In this document: piece after piece, positions 16,455-24,244 of the stretch
Numbering within the stretch: position 1 is the stretch's first letter
Layout of the letters: the number at the start of each line of letters is the position of its first letter
Source: Pseudomonadota bacterium
GTDB taxonomy: Bacteria; Pseudomonadota; Alphaproteobacteria; Rhizobiales; Rhizobiaceae
NCBI GenBank assembly: GCA_023419535.1
Contig: JAEZXX010000062.1
Span: 1-35,099, forward strand
Length of the DNA stretch: 35,099 bases
Direction: 5' to 3'
Notes under the pieces: model-generated
Seen by the model: the letters and a program-made list of their open reading frames with translations, nothing else
Told to the model about the DNA's origin: nothing
The model's database searches: none
Translations under genes and position numbers: made by a program

Positions 16455-17276
16455 ATGACCGAGCGCCGCACCCACACGCCCAAAGACAGCCATTACGCCA
16501 ATCTGAGGCGCGCCCACCGCGATCGCAGCCGCAGCGGACCGGAGGCCGTCCAGGAGCCGGACACGGGGGTGCGCCTCTACGGCATCCACACCGTGCAGGC
16601 GGCCCTTGCCAACTCCGCCCGGCGCCATCACCGGCTTCTCGCGACCCGCAACGCGCTGAACCGGCTGGAACTCGACGAGAGCGCCCTTCCCTGCCCGCTG
16701 GAGATGGTCGAGCCGCGCGAGCTCGACCGCATGCTCGGCGAGGACGCCGTCCATCAGGGCGTCGTCCTCGAATGCGACCCTTTGCCGACGCGGCGCCTGG
16801 CCGAGATCGGCGACGCGCCCCTGATCCTCGTCCTCGACCAGGTGACGGATCCGCACAATGTCGGCGCGATTCTGCGCTCGGCGACCGCGTTCGGGGCCGG
16901 GGCGCTGGTGACGACGTCGCGCCACTCGCCGCAGGAATCGGGCGTTCTCGCCAAAGCCGCGTCCGGCGCGTTGGAGCACGTGCCCTACGTACAGATCGGC
17001 AATCTGGCCGAGGCTCTGCACGAGCTGGCCGAACGAGGCTACCAGACGGTCGGCCTCGACTCCGACGGTCCGCAGGAACTGGAGCCGACGCTCGCCGGCG
17101 AGAAGATCGCCCTGGTGCTCGGCTCGGAGGGAAAGGGGCTGCGGCAGAAGACGCGCGAGACGGTGTCGGTGCTGGCCCGGCTGGAGATGCCGGGTGCGAT
17201 CCGTTCGCTGAACGTCTCCAATGCCGCCGCGGTCGCGCTCTACGCGGCGCGACGGCACCTTCAGCCGAAGGCGTAG
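16455..17276 (+). CDS. rlmB: 23S rRNA 2'-O-methyltransferase RlmB (SpoU/TrmH family)
   Basis: This 273-residue SPOUT methyltransferase is expected to methylate the 2'-OH of a guanosine in the 23S rRNA P-loop (G2251 in E. coli numbering). A basic N-terminal extension (~1-37) precedes the substrate-binding domain (LYGIHTVQAAL...). The catalytic trefoil-knot domain has motif 1 DQVTDPHNVGAILRSA, motif 2 LVLGSEGKGLR and motif 3 RSLNVSNAAAVALY. The match to the RlmB type rather than TrmH proper rests on the N-terminal domain, so the exact target is inferred. The last 16 bases overlap the 3' end of convergent lolD. Confidence 0.88.
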   Translation: MTERRTHTPKDSHYANLRRAHRDRSRSGPEAVQEPDTGVRLYGIHTVQAALANSARRHHRLLATRNALNRLELDESALPCPLEMVEPRELDRMLGEDAVHQGVVLECDPLPTRRLAEIGDAPLILVLDQVTDPHNVGAILRSATAFGAGALVTTSRHSPQESGVLAKAASGALEHVPYVQIGNLAEALHELAERGYQTVGLDSDGPQELEPTLAGEKIALVLGSEGKGLRQKTRETVSVLARLEMPGAIRSLNVSNAAAVALYAARRHLQPKA

Positions 17277-17959
17277 GGCACGATCTTTCCCGCTTCCAGC
17301 GTGACCGTACGGTCCATGCGCTGCGCGAGCTCGTGGTTGTGCGTGGCGATCAGCGCCGCGACGCCGGACTGGCGCACCAGCGCCGTGAGGGCGTCGAAGA
17401 CGTGCGCGGAGGTCGACGGGTCGAGATTGCCGGTCGGCTCGTCGGCGAGAAGCACGTGCGGCGCGTTGGCGACCGCGCGCGCGATCGCCACGCGCTGCTG
17501 CTCGCCGCCCGACAGCTCGGCCGGGCGATGCGCGGCTCTGCCGCCGATCCCCATGATGCCGAGAAGCTCCTCGGCGCGCGCGTTGGCGTCGGAACGAGAC
17601 AGGCCGCGGATCATCTGCGGCAGCGCGACGTTCTCGAGCGCGGAGAACTCCGGCAGCAGATGGTGGAACTGATAGACGAAGCCGATCGAGGTCCGGCGCA
17701 GTTTCGTGCGCGCCGCGTCGTCGAAGGTCCCGCAGGGCTGGCCGTCGACATAGACCTCCCCGCCGTCCGGGCGCTCCAGCAGCCCGGCGATGTGAAGCAG
17801 CGTCGACTTACCGGCACCGGACGGGGCGACGAGCGCCACCATCTCGCCCGGCCGCATGGCGAAGTCGGCACGGTCGAGAACCGTCAGGCGGTTCTCGCCC
17901 TGGACATAGGTCCGCTCGACGGCGTCGAGCCGGAGCGCGGCTTGCAAGGTATCGGTCAT
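17261..17959 (-). CDS. lolD: Lipoprotein-releasing ABC transporter ATPase LolD
   Basis: This 232-residue ABC ATPase powers release of outer-membrane lipoproteins from the inner membrane to LolA. Walker A is APSGAGKST (45-53), with Ala for the first Gly. The Q-loop region is VYQFHHLLPEFSALENV, the signature LSGGEQQRVAIARA, Walker B VLLADEPTGNLD, and the switch His lies in ATHNHELA. FHHLLPEFSALENVALP is typical of LolD rather than other MacB-type ATPases. It starts inside the lolC stop (ATGA overlap) and is the third gene of proS-lolC-lolD. Its end overlaps rlmB on the other strand. Confidence 0.93.
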   Translation of the reverse strand: MTDTLQAALRLDAVERTYVQGENRLTVLDRADFAMRPGEMVALVAPSGAGKSTLLHIAGLLERPDGGEVYVDGQPCGTFDDAARTKLRRTSIGFVYQFHHLLPEFSALENVALPQMIRGLSRSDANARAEELLGIMGIGGRAAHRPAELSGGEQQRVAIARAVANAPHVLLADEPTGNLDPSTSAHVFDALTALVRQSGVAALIATHNHELAQRMDRTVTLEAGKIVPYAFG

Positions 17960-19248
17960 TCGTAGCGCAGCGCCTCGACGGGATCGAGCTTGGACGCCTG
18001 CCAGGACGGAAACAGCGTCGCGATGAAGGAGAGGCCGAGCGCCATGGCGACGACGAGCAGGACCTCGCCCGCGTCGATCTCGGCCGGCAGGCGCGAGAGG
18101 AAATAGAACTGCGGATCGAAGATCACCGTGCCGAGAGCCCAGGAGAAGAACTGGCGGATCGCCTCGATGTTCATCGCGAACAGGACGCCGAGGACGAGCC
18201 CGGCGAGCGTGCCGGCCACTCCGATCGACGTGCCGGTGATGAAGAACACCCGCATCACCGCCCCCTTCGTGGCGCCCATGGTGCGCAGGATCGCGATATC
18301 GCGCCCCTTGTCCTTCACCAGCATGAAGAGGCCCGAGATGATGTTCAGCGCCGCAACGAGAATGATGAGCGTCAGGATGATGAACATGACGTTCCGCTCC
18401 ACCTGCAGGGCGGAGAAGAAGCTCTGGTTCTGCTGCTGCCACGTCACCGTGTAGTTCGGCCGCTCCGCCGCCGCCTCGACGATCGCCTGGATGTCCTGGA
18501 CCGAATCCGGCTGGTCGACGAAGACCTCGATCGACTGCGCGCGGCCGTCCGAGTTGAAGAAGAGCTGGGCCTCGGCGAAAGGCATGTAGATATAGGCGGC
18601 GTCGAACTCCGAGAGGCCGATCTCGAAGATCGCTGTGATCTCGTAGCCTTTGGAGCGCGGCGCCGAGCCGAAGGCGGTGACGTCGCCGTCGGGCGTCAGG
18701 ATCTCGATCGTGTCGCCGAGGTTCAGCCCGAGACTGCGGGCGAGCCAGGCACCGACCGCGACGCCCTCGCCCGCGTCGAAGCCCTCCAGCGATCCTTGAA
18801 CGATGTTGCCGGAGACCGGCGTCAGCTGCGCTAGGTCCTGCTCGCGCACGCCCTTGACGAGGGCGCCCGTGTTGCCGCCCCCGAACCGGCTGGCGAGCAC
18901 CTGCCCCTGCACGAGCGGCATGGTGAAGGCGACGCCGTTCACCGCATCGATGCGACGTGCGACCTCGTCGAAATCGTCGAACTGCCGGTCGATCGGCTGC
19001 ATCACGAGATGGCCGTTGACGCCGAGGATGCGCGTGAGCAGCTCACCGCGGAAGCCGTTCATGACCGACATGACGATGATGAGGGCTGCGACGCCGAGCA
19101 TGATGCCGACGAAGGAGAAGCCGGCGATGACCGAGACGCCGGCGTCGCGGCGCCGCGAGCGCAGATAGCGCCCGGCGATCATCCACTCGAAGCGCGAGAA
19201 GGGCTTCGACGAGACCGTCTCCGGCTCCGCCTTCGCAGCAATGCTCAT
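17956..19248 (-). CDS. lolC: Lipoprotein-releasing ABC transporter permease LolC/E
   Basis: This 430-residue inner-membrane subunit works with LolD to extract lipoproteins. Its layout is that of the LolC/LolE family: one N-terminal helix (~40-62, with SFVGIMLGVAALIIVMSVMNGFR), a periplasmic domain of about 220 residues (~65-290), then three C-terminal FtsX-type helices ending FPSWQASKLDPVEALRYE. The cytoplasmic coupling segment GRDIAILRTMGATKGAVMRVF is intact. Only one permease gene is present next to lolD; many alphaproteobacteria use a single LolC/E-type protein, probably as a homodimer. It overlaps both proS and lolD by ATGA junctions. Confidence 0.93.
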   Translation of the reverse strand: MSIAAKAEPETVSSKPFSRFEWMIAGRYLRSRRRDAGVSVIAGFSFVGIMLGVAALIIVMSVMNGFRGELLTRILGVNGHLVMQPIDRQFDDFDEVARRIDAVNGVAFTMPLVQGQVLASRFGGGNTGALVKGVREQDLAQLTPVSGNIVQGSLEGFDAGEGVAVGAWLARSLGLNLGDTIEILTPDGDVTAFGSAPRSKGYEITAIFEIGLSEFDAAYIYMPFAEAQLFFNSDGRAQSIEVFVDQPDSVQDIQAIVEAAAERPNYTVTWQQQNQSFFSALQVERNVMFIILTLIILVAALNIISGLFMLVKDKGRDIAILRTMGATKGAVMRVFFITGTSIGVAGTLAGLVLGVLFAMNIEAIRQFFSWALGTVIFDPQFYFLSRLPAEIDAGEVLLVVAMALGLSFIATLFPSWQASKLDPVEALRYE

Positions 19249-20567
19249 GCCGTCAGCCTGCTTACAAGTTCGCTCAAGGGCACAGTCTGCCGGTCGCCGC
19301 TGGCGCGCAGCTTGATCTCGGCTTCGCCGGCCTTGGCGCCGCGCGGGCCGACGATGACCTGCACCGGCAGGCCGATCAGGTCCATGGTCGCGAACTTGGC
19401 GCCGGCGCGCGTGTCCTGGTCGTCGTAGAGGACGTCCTGTCCGGCAGCCGTCAGCTCGGCATAGAGCCTTTCGCAGGCCGCGTCGCAATCGGCGTCGCCC
19501 GGCTTCATGTTGACGAGGCCGACGTCGAACGGAGCGACGCCCTTCGGCCAGACGATGCCGTGCTCGTCGTGGCTCGCCTCGATGATGGCCGCGATCAGGC
19601 GCGAGGGGCCGATGCCGTAGGAGCCCATGTGGACGGGGACGTTGGTCCCGTCCGGCCCCTGCACGACCGCACCCATGGGCTCGGAATACTTGGTGCCGAA
19701 ATGGAAGATGTGGCCGACCTCGATGCCGCGCGCGGCCAGCCGGTCGTCCTCGGGCAGCGCATTCCAGGCCGCCTCGTCGTGCATTTCCTCCGTCGCCGCA
19801 TAGGCGCTCGTCCAGTCCTTCACCATGGCGTCGAGGGCGCCCGCATCCCGGAAGTCGACGCCTTCGGAGGGGACGGGCTTGTCGAGGAACGCCTTGTCGC
19901 AGAAGACGGCGCTCTCGCCGGTCGAGGCGAGGATGATGAACTCGTGGGAGAGTTCGCCGCCGATCGGGCCGGTGTCGGCGCGCATCGGGATCGCCTTCAG
20001 GCCGAGCCGCTCGAAGGTGCGCAGGTAGGCCACGAACATGCGGTCGTAGGCGACCTTGGCCGACTCGTAGTCGAGGTCGAAGGAATAGGCGTCCTTCATG
20101 AGGAATTCGCGCGAACGCATGACGCCGAAGCGCGGGCGCACCTCGTCCCGGAACTTCCACTGGATGTGGTAGAGGTTGAGCGGCAGGTCCTTGTAGGACT
20201 TCACCGAAGAGCGGAAGATGTCGGTGACCATCTCCTCGTTGGTCGGGCCGAACAGCATGTCGCGGCCGTGCCGGTCCTCGATGCGGAGCATCTCCTTGCC
20301 GTAGTCGTCGTAGCGCCCGCTCTCGCGCCAGAGATCGGCCGACTGGATCGTCGGCATCAGGATCTCGACCGCACCGGAGCGGTCCTGCTCCTCGCGCACG
20401 ATGCGGCAGACCTTGTCGAGAACGCGCTTGCCCAGCGGCAGCCAGGTGTAGCTGCCCGCCGCCTGCTGCCGGATCATACCCGCCCGCAGCATCAGGCGGT
20501 GCGAGACGATCTCGGCCTCCTTCGGGGTCTCTTTCAGGATCGGCAGGAAGTATCGCGAAAGGCGCAT
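19245..20567 (-). CDS. proS: Prolyl-tRNA synthetase, short form without editing domain
   Basis: This 440-residue class II aminoacyl-tRNA synthetase charges tRNA-Pro. The N-terminus MRLSRYFLPILKETPKEAEIVSHRLMLRAG is the usual bacterial start. Motif 2 (FRDEVRPRFGVMRSREFLMKDAY) and motif 3 (GIGPSRLIAAIIE) are intact, and the C-terminal anticodon-binding domain runs to the end. Bacterial ProRS of the E. coli type is ~570 residues because of an inserted editing domain; here the segment between motifs 2 and 3 is too short for one, as in alphaproteobacteria generally, so mischarged Ala-tRNA-Pro must be edited by a separate protein. It is the first gene of proS-lolC-lolD. Confidence 0.95.
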   Translation of the reverse strand: MRLSRYFLPILKETPKEAEIVSHRLMLRAGMIRQQAAGSYTWLPLGKRVLDKVCRIVREEQDRSGAVEILMPTIQSADLWRESGRYDDYGKEMLRIEDRHGRDMLFGPTNEEMVTDIFRSSVKSYKDLPLNLYHIQWKFRDEVRPRFGVMRSREFLMKDAYSFDLDYESAKVAYDRMFVAYLRTFERLGLKAIPMRADTGPIGGELSHEFIILASTGESAVFCDKAFLDKPVPSEGVDFRDAGALDAMVKDWTSAYAATEEMHDEAAWNALPEDDRLAARGIEVGHIFHFGTKYSEPMGAVVQGPDGTNVPVHMGSYGIGPSRLIAAIIEASHDEHGIVWPKGVAPFDVGLVNMKPGDADCDAACERLYAELTAAGQDVLYDDQDTRAGAKFATMDLIGLPVQVIVGPRGAKAGEAEIKLRASGDRQTVPLSELVSRLTA

Positions 20568-20859
20568 GGGAAGGCCGTCGTTCGTTCGGGAAAGCCGGAT
20601 CCCCGGCAGCTTCGGTCTCTTACCGTCTCGCCCCGCGAATGCAAATGCGACCGCCGTCGGGCCACCCTGTCGCCGATCCTGGGTCGTCTCTCCCGCCGCG
20701 CGGCCGACCTGCCTCCTGTTGCTGCGCTGCAAGATAAAAAATTTGGCATTCCGACCAAAAAGGCGTCGGTTTTTCGCCCTGCCCTAGTGACAGGAACGTG
20801 ACAGGTGTAATAGCTTCGCCCGCACAACAAGAGCGCGCTCCAGCGCCTTACAACAAACA
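20568..20859. other. proS upstream region, no gene recognised
   Basis: This 292-base stretch lies between proS and the putative small RNA. It includes an A/T-rich patch (about 20731-20775) that is the likeliest place for the proS promoter on the minus strand, though no pair of clean -35/-10 boxes stands out. A repeated GTGACAGG-like motif near 20786-20806 followed by TAATAG could serve the plus-strand transcript. An in-frame extension of proS into this region has no conserved sequence. Confidence 0.4.
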
Positions 20860-20985
20860 GACGGTCTAGTCTTGGGAGGACGTGGTTTCCGGCGCGCGGC
20901 AGCGCTGCCCCGGCTGTAAGTCCGGTGCGAAACCCAGACCCGGTGGAGAATTGGATGCGGGGCCTCGTGCCTCGCATTCTTTTTT
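20860..20985 (+). ncRNA. Putative small RNA with intrinsic terminator
   Basis: This plus-strand segment is convergent with the DUF1467 gene and ends in a clear intrinsic terminator. It can fold as a closing stem GGTTTC (20884-20889) with GAAACC (20929-20934) enclosing a GGCAGC/GCTGCC hairpin and a CCGG/CCGG hairpin. No good open frame with a ribosome site is present, and no plus-strand gene follows, so a stand-alone RNA is more likely than a riboswitch leader. The 5' end is a guess. I do not recognise the family; 6S RNA, SRP RNA and tmRNA hallmarks are not seen. Confidence 0.5.
20953..20985 (+). terminator. Intrinsic terminator of the putative small RNA
   Basis: GGATGCGGGGC pairs with GCCTCGCATTC (11 bp including two G-U wobbles) around the 5-base loop CTCGT, followed directly by TTTTTT (20980-20985). 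This is the best Rho-independent terminator in the window and it works only on the plus strand. Confidence 0.82.
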
Positions 20986-21013
20986 GTGCCGACGAACAGA
21001 TGCCGTTTCGGCT

Positions 21014-21280
21014 TCACGTTCCGGGAATGATCTTCGGAAAGCTGTCGAGGCCGATACCGAAGACCTGGGTCGAGACGTAGTACAGCGCGAAGACCGCAGC
21101 GGAAATGGCCGTCGTGACGGCCACCTTCAGCATCAGGTGCGGCATCACGGGCGCGCTGTCGGCCGTGCCCGGGATCGTCTCCCCCCCATCCGCCTGGGCG
21201 CGAACGCCGAAGGGCAGGACGGCGAACAGAACCGTCCACCAGATGACGAAGTAGACGGCGATGGCGGTGACGATGCCCAT
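21014..21280 (-). CDS. DUF1467 family small membrane protein
   Basis: This 88-residue inner-membrane protein has two predicted helices, near residues 5-26 (VYFVIWWTVLFAVLPFGV) and 50-72. A short loop rich in Gly, Pro and acidic residues lies between them. The FVIWWTVLFAVLPFGVR start is characteristic of DUF1467, a small alphaproteobacterial family of unknown function found near mce, rnj and proS. Its start shares one base with the mce stop (TGATG), so translation is coupled. No function is claimed. Confidence 0.85.
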   Translation of the reverse strand: MGIVTAIAVYFVIWWTVLFAVLPFGVRAQADGGETIPGTADSAPVMPHLMLKVAVTTAISAAVFALYYVSTQVFGIGLDSFPKIIPGT

Positions 21281-21687
21281 CAGCGGACCTCCTCCAGCTC
21301 CACCAGCGCGCCGTTGAAATCGGACGGGTGGAGGAACAGCACCGGGTTGCCGTGCGCGCCCGTCGTCGGACGGCCGTCGCCGAGAACGCGGGCACCGGCC
21401 TCGGTGAGCCGGCGTGCCGCCGACGCGATGTCGGCGACCTCGTAACAGACATGGTGGATGCCGCCCTTGGGGCTGCGCTCCAAGAACTTGTCGATGGGCG
21501 AGTCCTCGCCGAGCGGCTCCATCAGCTCGACCTTGGAATTGCCGAGGTCGACGAAGACGAGACGCACGCCCTGCTCTGGCAGTTCGAGGGCGTCCGACAC
21601 GGACGCCCCCAGCGTGGAGCGATAGGTCTCGACCGCGGCCGCAAGGTCCGGCACCGCGATGGCGACGTGATTGAGCCGTCCGATCAA
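21280..21687 (-). CDS. mce: Methylmalonyl-CoA epimerase
   Basis: This 135-residue vicinal-oxygen-chelate (glyoxalase fold) enzyme interconverts the 2R and 2S epimers of methylmalonyl-CoA in propionyl-CoA metabolism. It has two beta-alpha-beta-beta-beta modules. Likely metal ligands are H7 (LNHVAIAV), E54 (KVELMEP), H79 (GGIHHVCYEV) and E130 (ALVELEEV). The start codon is TTG at 21687, directly downstream of AAGGAG (21695-21700) and 4 bases after the rnj stop; no in-frame ATG could replace it without losing the first strand and H7. Confidence 0.9.
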   Translation of the reverse strand: MIGRLNHVAIAVPDLAAAVETYRSTLGASVSDALELPEQGVRLVFVDLGNSKVELMEPLGEDSPIDKFLERSPKGGIHHVCYEVADIASAARRLTEAGARVLGDGRPTTGAHGNPVLFLHPSDFNGALVELEEVR

Positions 21688-21691
21688 GTCC

Positions 21692-23362
21692 TTACTCCTT
21701 GCCGCTCGCCTTCGAGACGAAGACGGTCACGATCGGCTTCTTGCCCCAGGCGTCGTAGGCCTCGGCGCGAACCGAGCGGCGGACCGCCTCTCGCACCGTC
21801 TCGGCATCCTTGCGGCGCTGCCGCGGCATGCTCTCGACCGCCCCAGCCGCCGCGTCGACCAGCGCCTCGTGGATGCCCTCTCCCTCGAAATCCTTGTCCG
21901 GGATGCCGAGCGCGATGACCTCCGGATCGACCTTCAGATCGAGTTTGGGCGAGAGTTCGACCATGACGGCGATGTGGCCGGCAAAGGAGAGGCGGCGTCG
22001 CTCGCCGATGCCGAGTTCCTTCTCCGAGCCGATGAGCAGCCCGTCCTTGTAGAAGCGGCCGTGCGGGACCTCGTCGACGATCTGCGCGGCTCCCGGCGCC
22101 AGACGCACCATCTTGCCGTTGCGCAGCGAGATCACCTCCTTGACCCCCTTCTCGCGCGCAAGCTCCGCATGGGCGACGAGATGGGCGGCCTCGCCATGCG
22201 CGGGGACCGCGATCTTCGGGCGCACCCAGTCGTAGAGCTGGCGCATCTCGGAGCGACGCGGATGCCCCGAGACGTGAACCAGCCGCTCACCGTCCTCGAT
22301 GACCCGAATTCCCCGGTCGATCAGCGCGTTGCGGATGTCGCCGATCGCCTTCTCGTTGCCTGGAATGGAGCGGGAGGAGAAGATCACCGTATCGTCCGCC
22401 GACAGGGCCACGGTCGGATGATCGTCGCGGGAGATGCGCGCCAGCGCCGCTCGCGGCTCGCCTTGGCTGCCGGTGAGGATGATCACGGCCTTGTCGCGCG
22501 GGACGTAGCCGAAATCCTGCTCGGTCAGGAACGGCTCGATGCCGTCGAGATAGCCGAGTTCGCCCGCCACGTCGGTCATGCGGCGCATGGAGCGCCCCAT
22601 CAGGAGGACCTGACGGCCCGCGTCCTGCGCGGCCTTCGCCACCGAGCGGATGCGTCCGATGTTGGAGGAGAAGGTCGTGACCGCTACGCGGCCCGTCGCC
22701 GCGCGGATGATCTCTCCGAGCGACTCGTTGACGTCGCGCTCGGAAGGGCTGACGCCCTCCCGATTGGCGTTGGTGGAATCGGAGATGAGCGCCAGCACGC
22801 CCTCGTCGCCGATCTGGCGCAGGCGCGCCTCGTCGGTCGGAAGACCGAGAGCCGGAGTCGCGTCGATCTTCCAGTCGCCCGAATGGACCACGGTGCCGAG
22901 CGGCGTGCGGATCGCCAGCGCCACCGGCTCGGGAATCGAGTGGGTGACGTTCACCGCCTCGATCTCGAACGGGCCGACCGTGAAGCGGTCGCCGGCCTTG
23001 AAGACGGTCAGCGGGATCTTCGGCGCGCCCGGCTCGCTCTCGCGCTTGGCCTCCAGGAGCCCGGCGGTGAAGGCCGTGCAATGGACCGGCACGCGCAGAC
23101 GCGGCCACAGGTCGAGCAGCGCCCCGTAATGGTCCTCGTGGGCGTGGGTGACGACGATGCCCTTCAGGCGCTTGCCGAGCGACTCCACGAAGGAGATGTC
23201 GGGCAGGACGAGATCGACGCCCGGATGCTCGGGACCGGCGAAGGAGACGCCGCAGTCGACGGCGATCCAGTCGCGGGCTTCCGCAGGCCCATGGCCGTAG
23301 AGGGCGAGGTTCATGCCGATCTCGCCGATGCCCCCGAGGGGCACGAATACCAATTCAGTCAA
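21692..23362 (-). CDS. rnj: Ribonuclease J
   Basis: This 556-residue metallo-beta-lactamase/beta-CASP nuclease is expected to act in mRNA decay and rRNA maturation (endonuclease and 5'-3' exonuclease). The zinc motif is THAHEDHYGAL (H73, H75, D77, H78). Other hallmarks are FVPLGGIGEIGMN at the N-terminus, VHSGDWKID, LISDSTNANREG, the beta-CASP region with TGSQGEPRAALARI and SSRSIPGNE, and VHVSGHPRRSEMRQL. The start must be TTG 23362 or the later TTG 23353: an in-frame TAA lies seven codons upstream at 23381-23383, directly after an ATG. The following mce gene is coupled. Confidence 0.93.
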   Translation of the reverse strand: MTELVFVPLGGIGEIGMNLALYGHGPAEARDWIAVDCGVSFAGPEHPGVDLVLPDISFVESLGKRLKGIVVTHAHEDHYGALLDLWPRLRVPVHCTAFTAGLLEAKRESEPGAPKIPLTVFKAGDRFTVGPFEIEAVNVTHSIPEPVALAIRTPLGTVVHSGDWKIDATPALGLPTDEARLRQIGDEGVLALISDSTNANREGVSPSERDVNESLGEIIRAATGRVAVTTFSSNIGRIRSVAKAAQDAGRQVLLMGRSMRRMTDVAGELGYLDGIEPFLTEQDFGYVPRDKAVIILTGSQGEPRAALARISRDDHPTVALSADDTVIFSSRSIPGNEKAIGDIRNALIDRGIRVIEDGERLVHVSGHPRRSEMRQLYDWVRPKIAVPAHGEAAHLVAHAELAREKGVKEVISLRNGKMVRLAPGAAQIVDEVPHGRFYKDGLLIGSEKELGIGERRRLSFAGHIAVMVELSPKLDLKVDPEVIALGIPDKDFEGEGIHEALVDAAAGAVESMPRQRRKDAETVREAVRRSVRAEAYDAWGKKPIVTVFVSKASGKE

Positions 23363-23458
23363 TGTGTCAGTCGCTTTCGTTTACATGCCGGTTGAGCCCG
23401 GCCCTTGTCTGTCTGCCCTGAAGAACGGCGGGCCGCCGAAACTGATGGAATGCGCGGC

Positions 23459-24244
23459 TCAGACCGGAACGGGAGCCGCCACGCCGGAGAAGAAGAGGTC
23501 GCCGGCGGAGAACACCTCGCGTTTGCCGGACGATGTTTCAAGGACGAGGCGTCCCGAACCGTCGAGTTCGACGAAACGTCCGTCCACCGAACGGTCCGCG
23601 AGATTCACCCGCACCGGCTCTCCGATGCCCTTGGCCCGCGCGAGCCATTCGGCGCGAACGGCGGCGAAACCTCGCCCGCGGTCCCAGCGGTGCAGCGCCG
23701 CCTCGACGCCTGTCGCGAGACCCTCGAATGCTTCGTCGAGCGCGCCCGAAAAGCCGTGCTCGCGCAACGCCGCGATGGGATAGGCCGCCTGCGTCGCCCC
23801 GGGCGCGTCGAGATTGACGCCCGCCCCGACGCCGACCGCCAGCCGACCACCCTCCAGCCGTTCGCTTTCGATCAGGATGCCGACGCATTTGGCGCCGTGA
23901 AGCAGGATGTCGTTCGGCCACTTGATGCGCACGGCGTCCGGATCGATACCGGGCAGCCGCCCGATCCCGTCCGCGACGCCGACGGCCACGACCAGCGGCA
24001 GATTGGCCAAATGCTCCATCGGCGCGGGATCGATCAGGAGGAGCGTCGCGTAGAGACCGCCCGGCGGCGAGGACCAGGACCGGCCGCGCCGTCCCCGCCC
24101 CTCGGTCTGGCGCCCGGCGGTGACCCAGAGCGGCCCCGGGTCCCCCGCGCGTGCCGCCTCCAGCGCATGGGCGTTGGTCGAGCCGACGACCTCGAAGGCG
24201 AGGCGCCGGCGGTTCGGGTTGGCGGGCGTCCCTCTCCGGCTCAG
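23459..24244 (-). CDS. birA: Biotin-[acetyl-CoA-carboxylase] ligase, apparent CTG start
   Basis: This ligase of about 261 residues attaches biotin to carboxylase carrier proteins. It has no N-terminal DNA-binding domain, so it is the monofunctional class. Motifs are VGSTNAHALE, the adenylate loop GRGRRGRSW, IKWPNDILLHGAKCVGILIES and VGVGAGVNLD, with the small C-terminal beta domain (GRFVELDGSGRLVLETSSG). The conserved N-terminus RRLAFEVVGST needs a start near 24244, yet no ATG, GTG or TTG lies in frame there. CTG at 24244 overlaps the nuoN stop (CTGA) and has AGGA 7 bases upstream, so I use it. A sequencing error is the alternative. Confidence 0.82.
   Translation of the reverse strand: MSRRGTPANPNRRRLAFEVVGSTNAHALEAARAGDPGPLWVTAGRQTEGRGRRGRSWSSPPGGLYATLLLIDPAPMEHLANLPLVVAVGVADGIGRLPGIDPDAVRIKWPNDILLHGAKCVGILIESERLEGGRLAVGVGAGVNLDAPGATQAAYPIAALREHGFSGALDEAFEGLATGVEAALHRWDRGRGFAAVRAEWLARAKGIGEPVRVNLADRSVDGRFVELDGSGRLVLETSSGKREVFSAGDLFFSGVAAPVPV

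Noticed and set aside
20568..20732. N-terminal extension of proS
   Set aside because: The extra residues are Arg/Gly-rich without family similarity; MRLSRYFLP at 20567 is the normal start.
20881..20945. Cobalamin riboswitch, because of CTGCCCC, CTGTAAG and GGTGCGAAACC
   Set aside because: The elements occur in the wrong order, the conserved 3' B12 box is missing, and no plus-strand gene follows the terminator.
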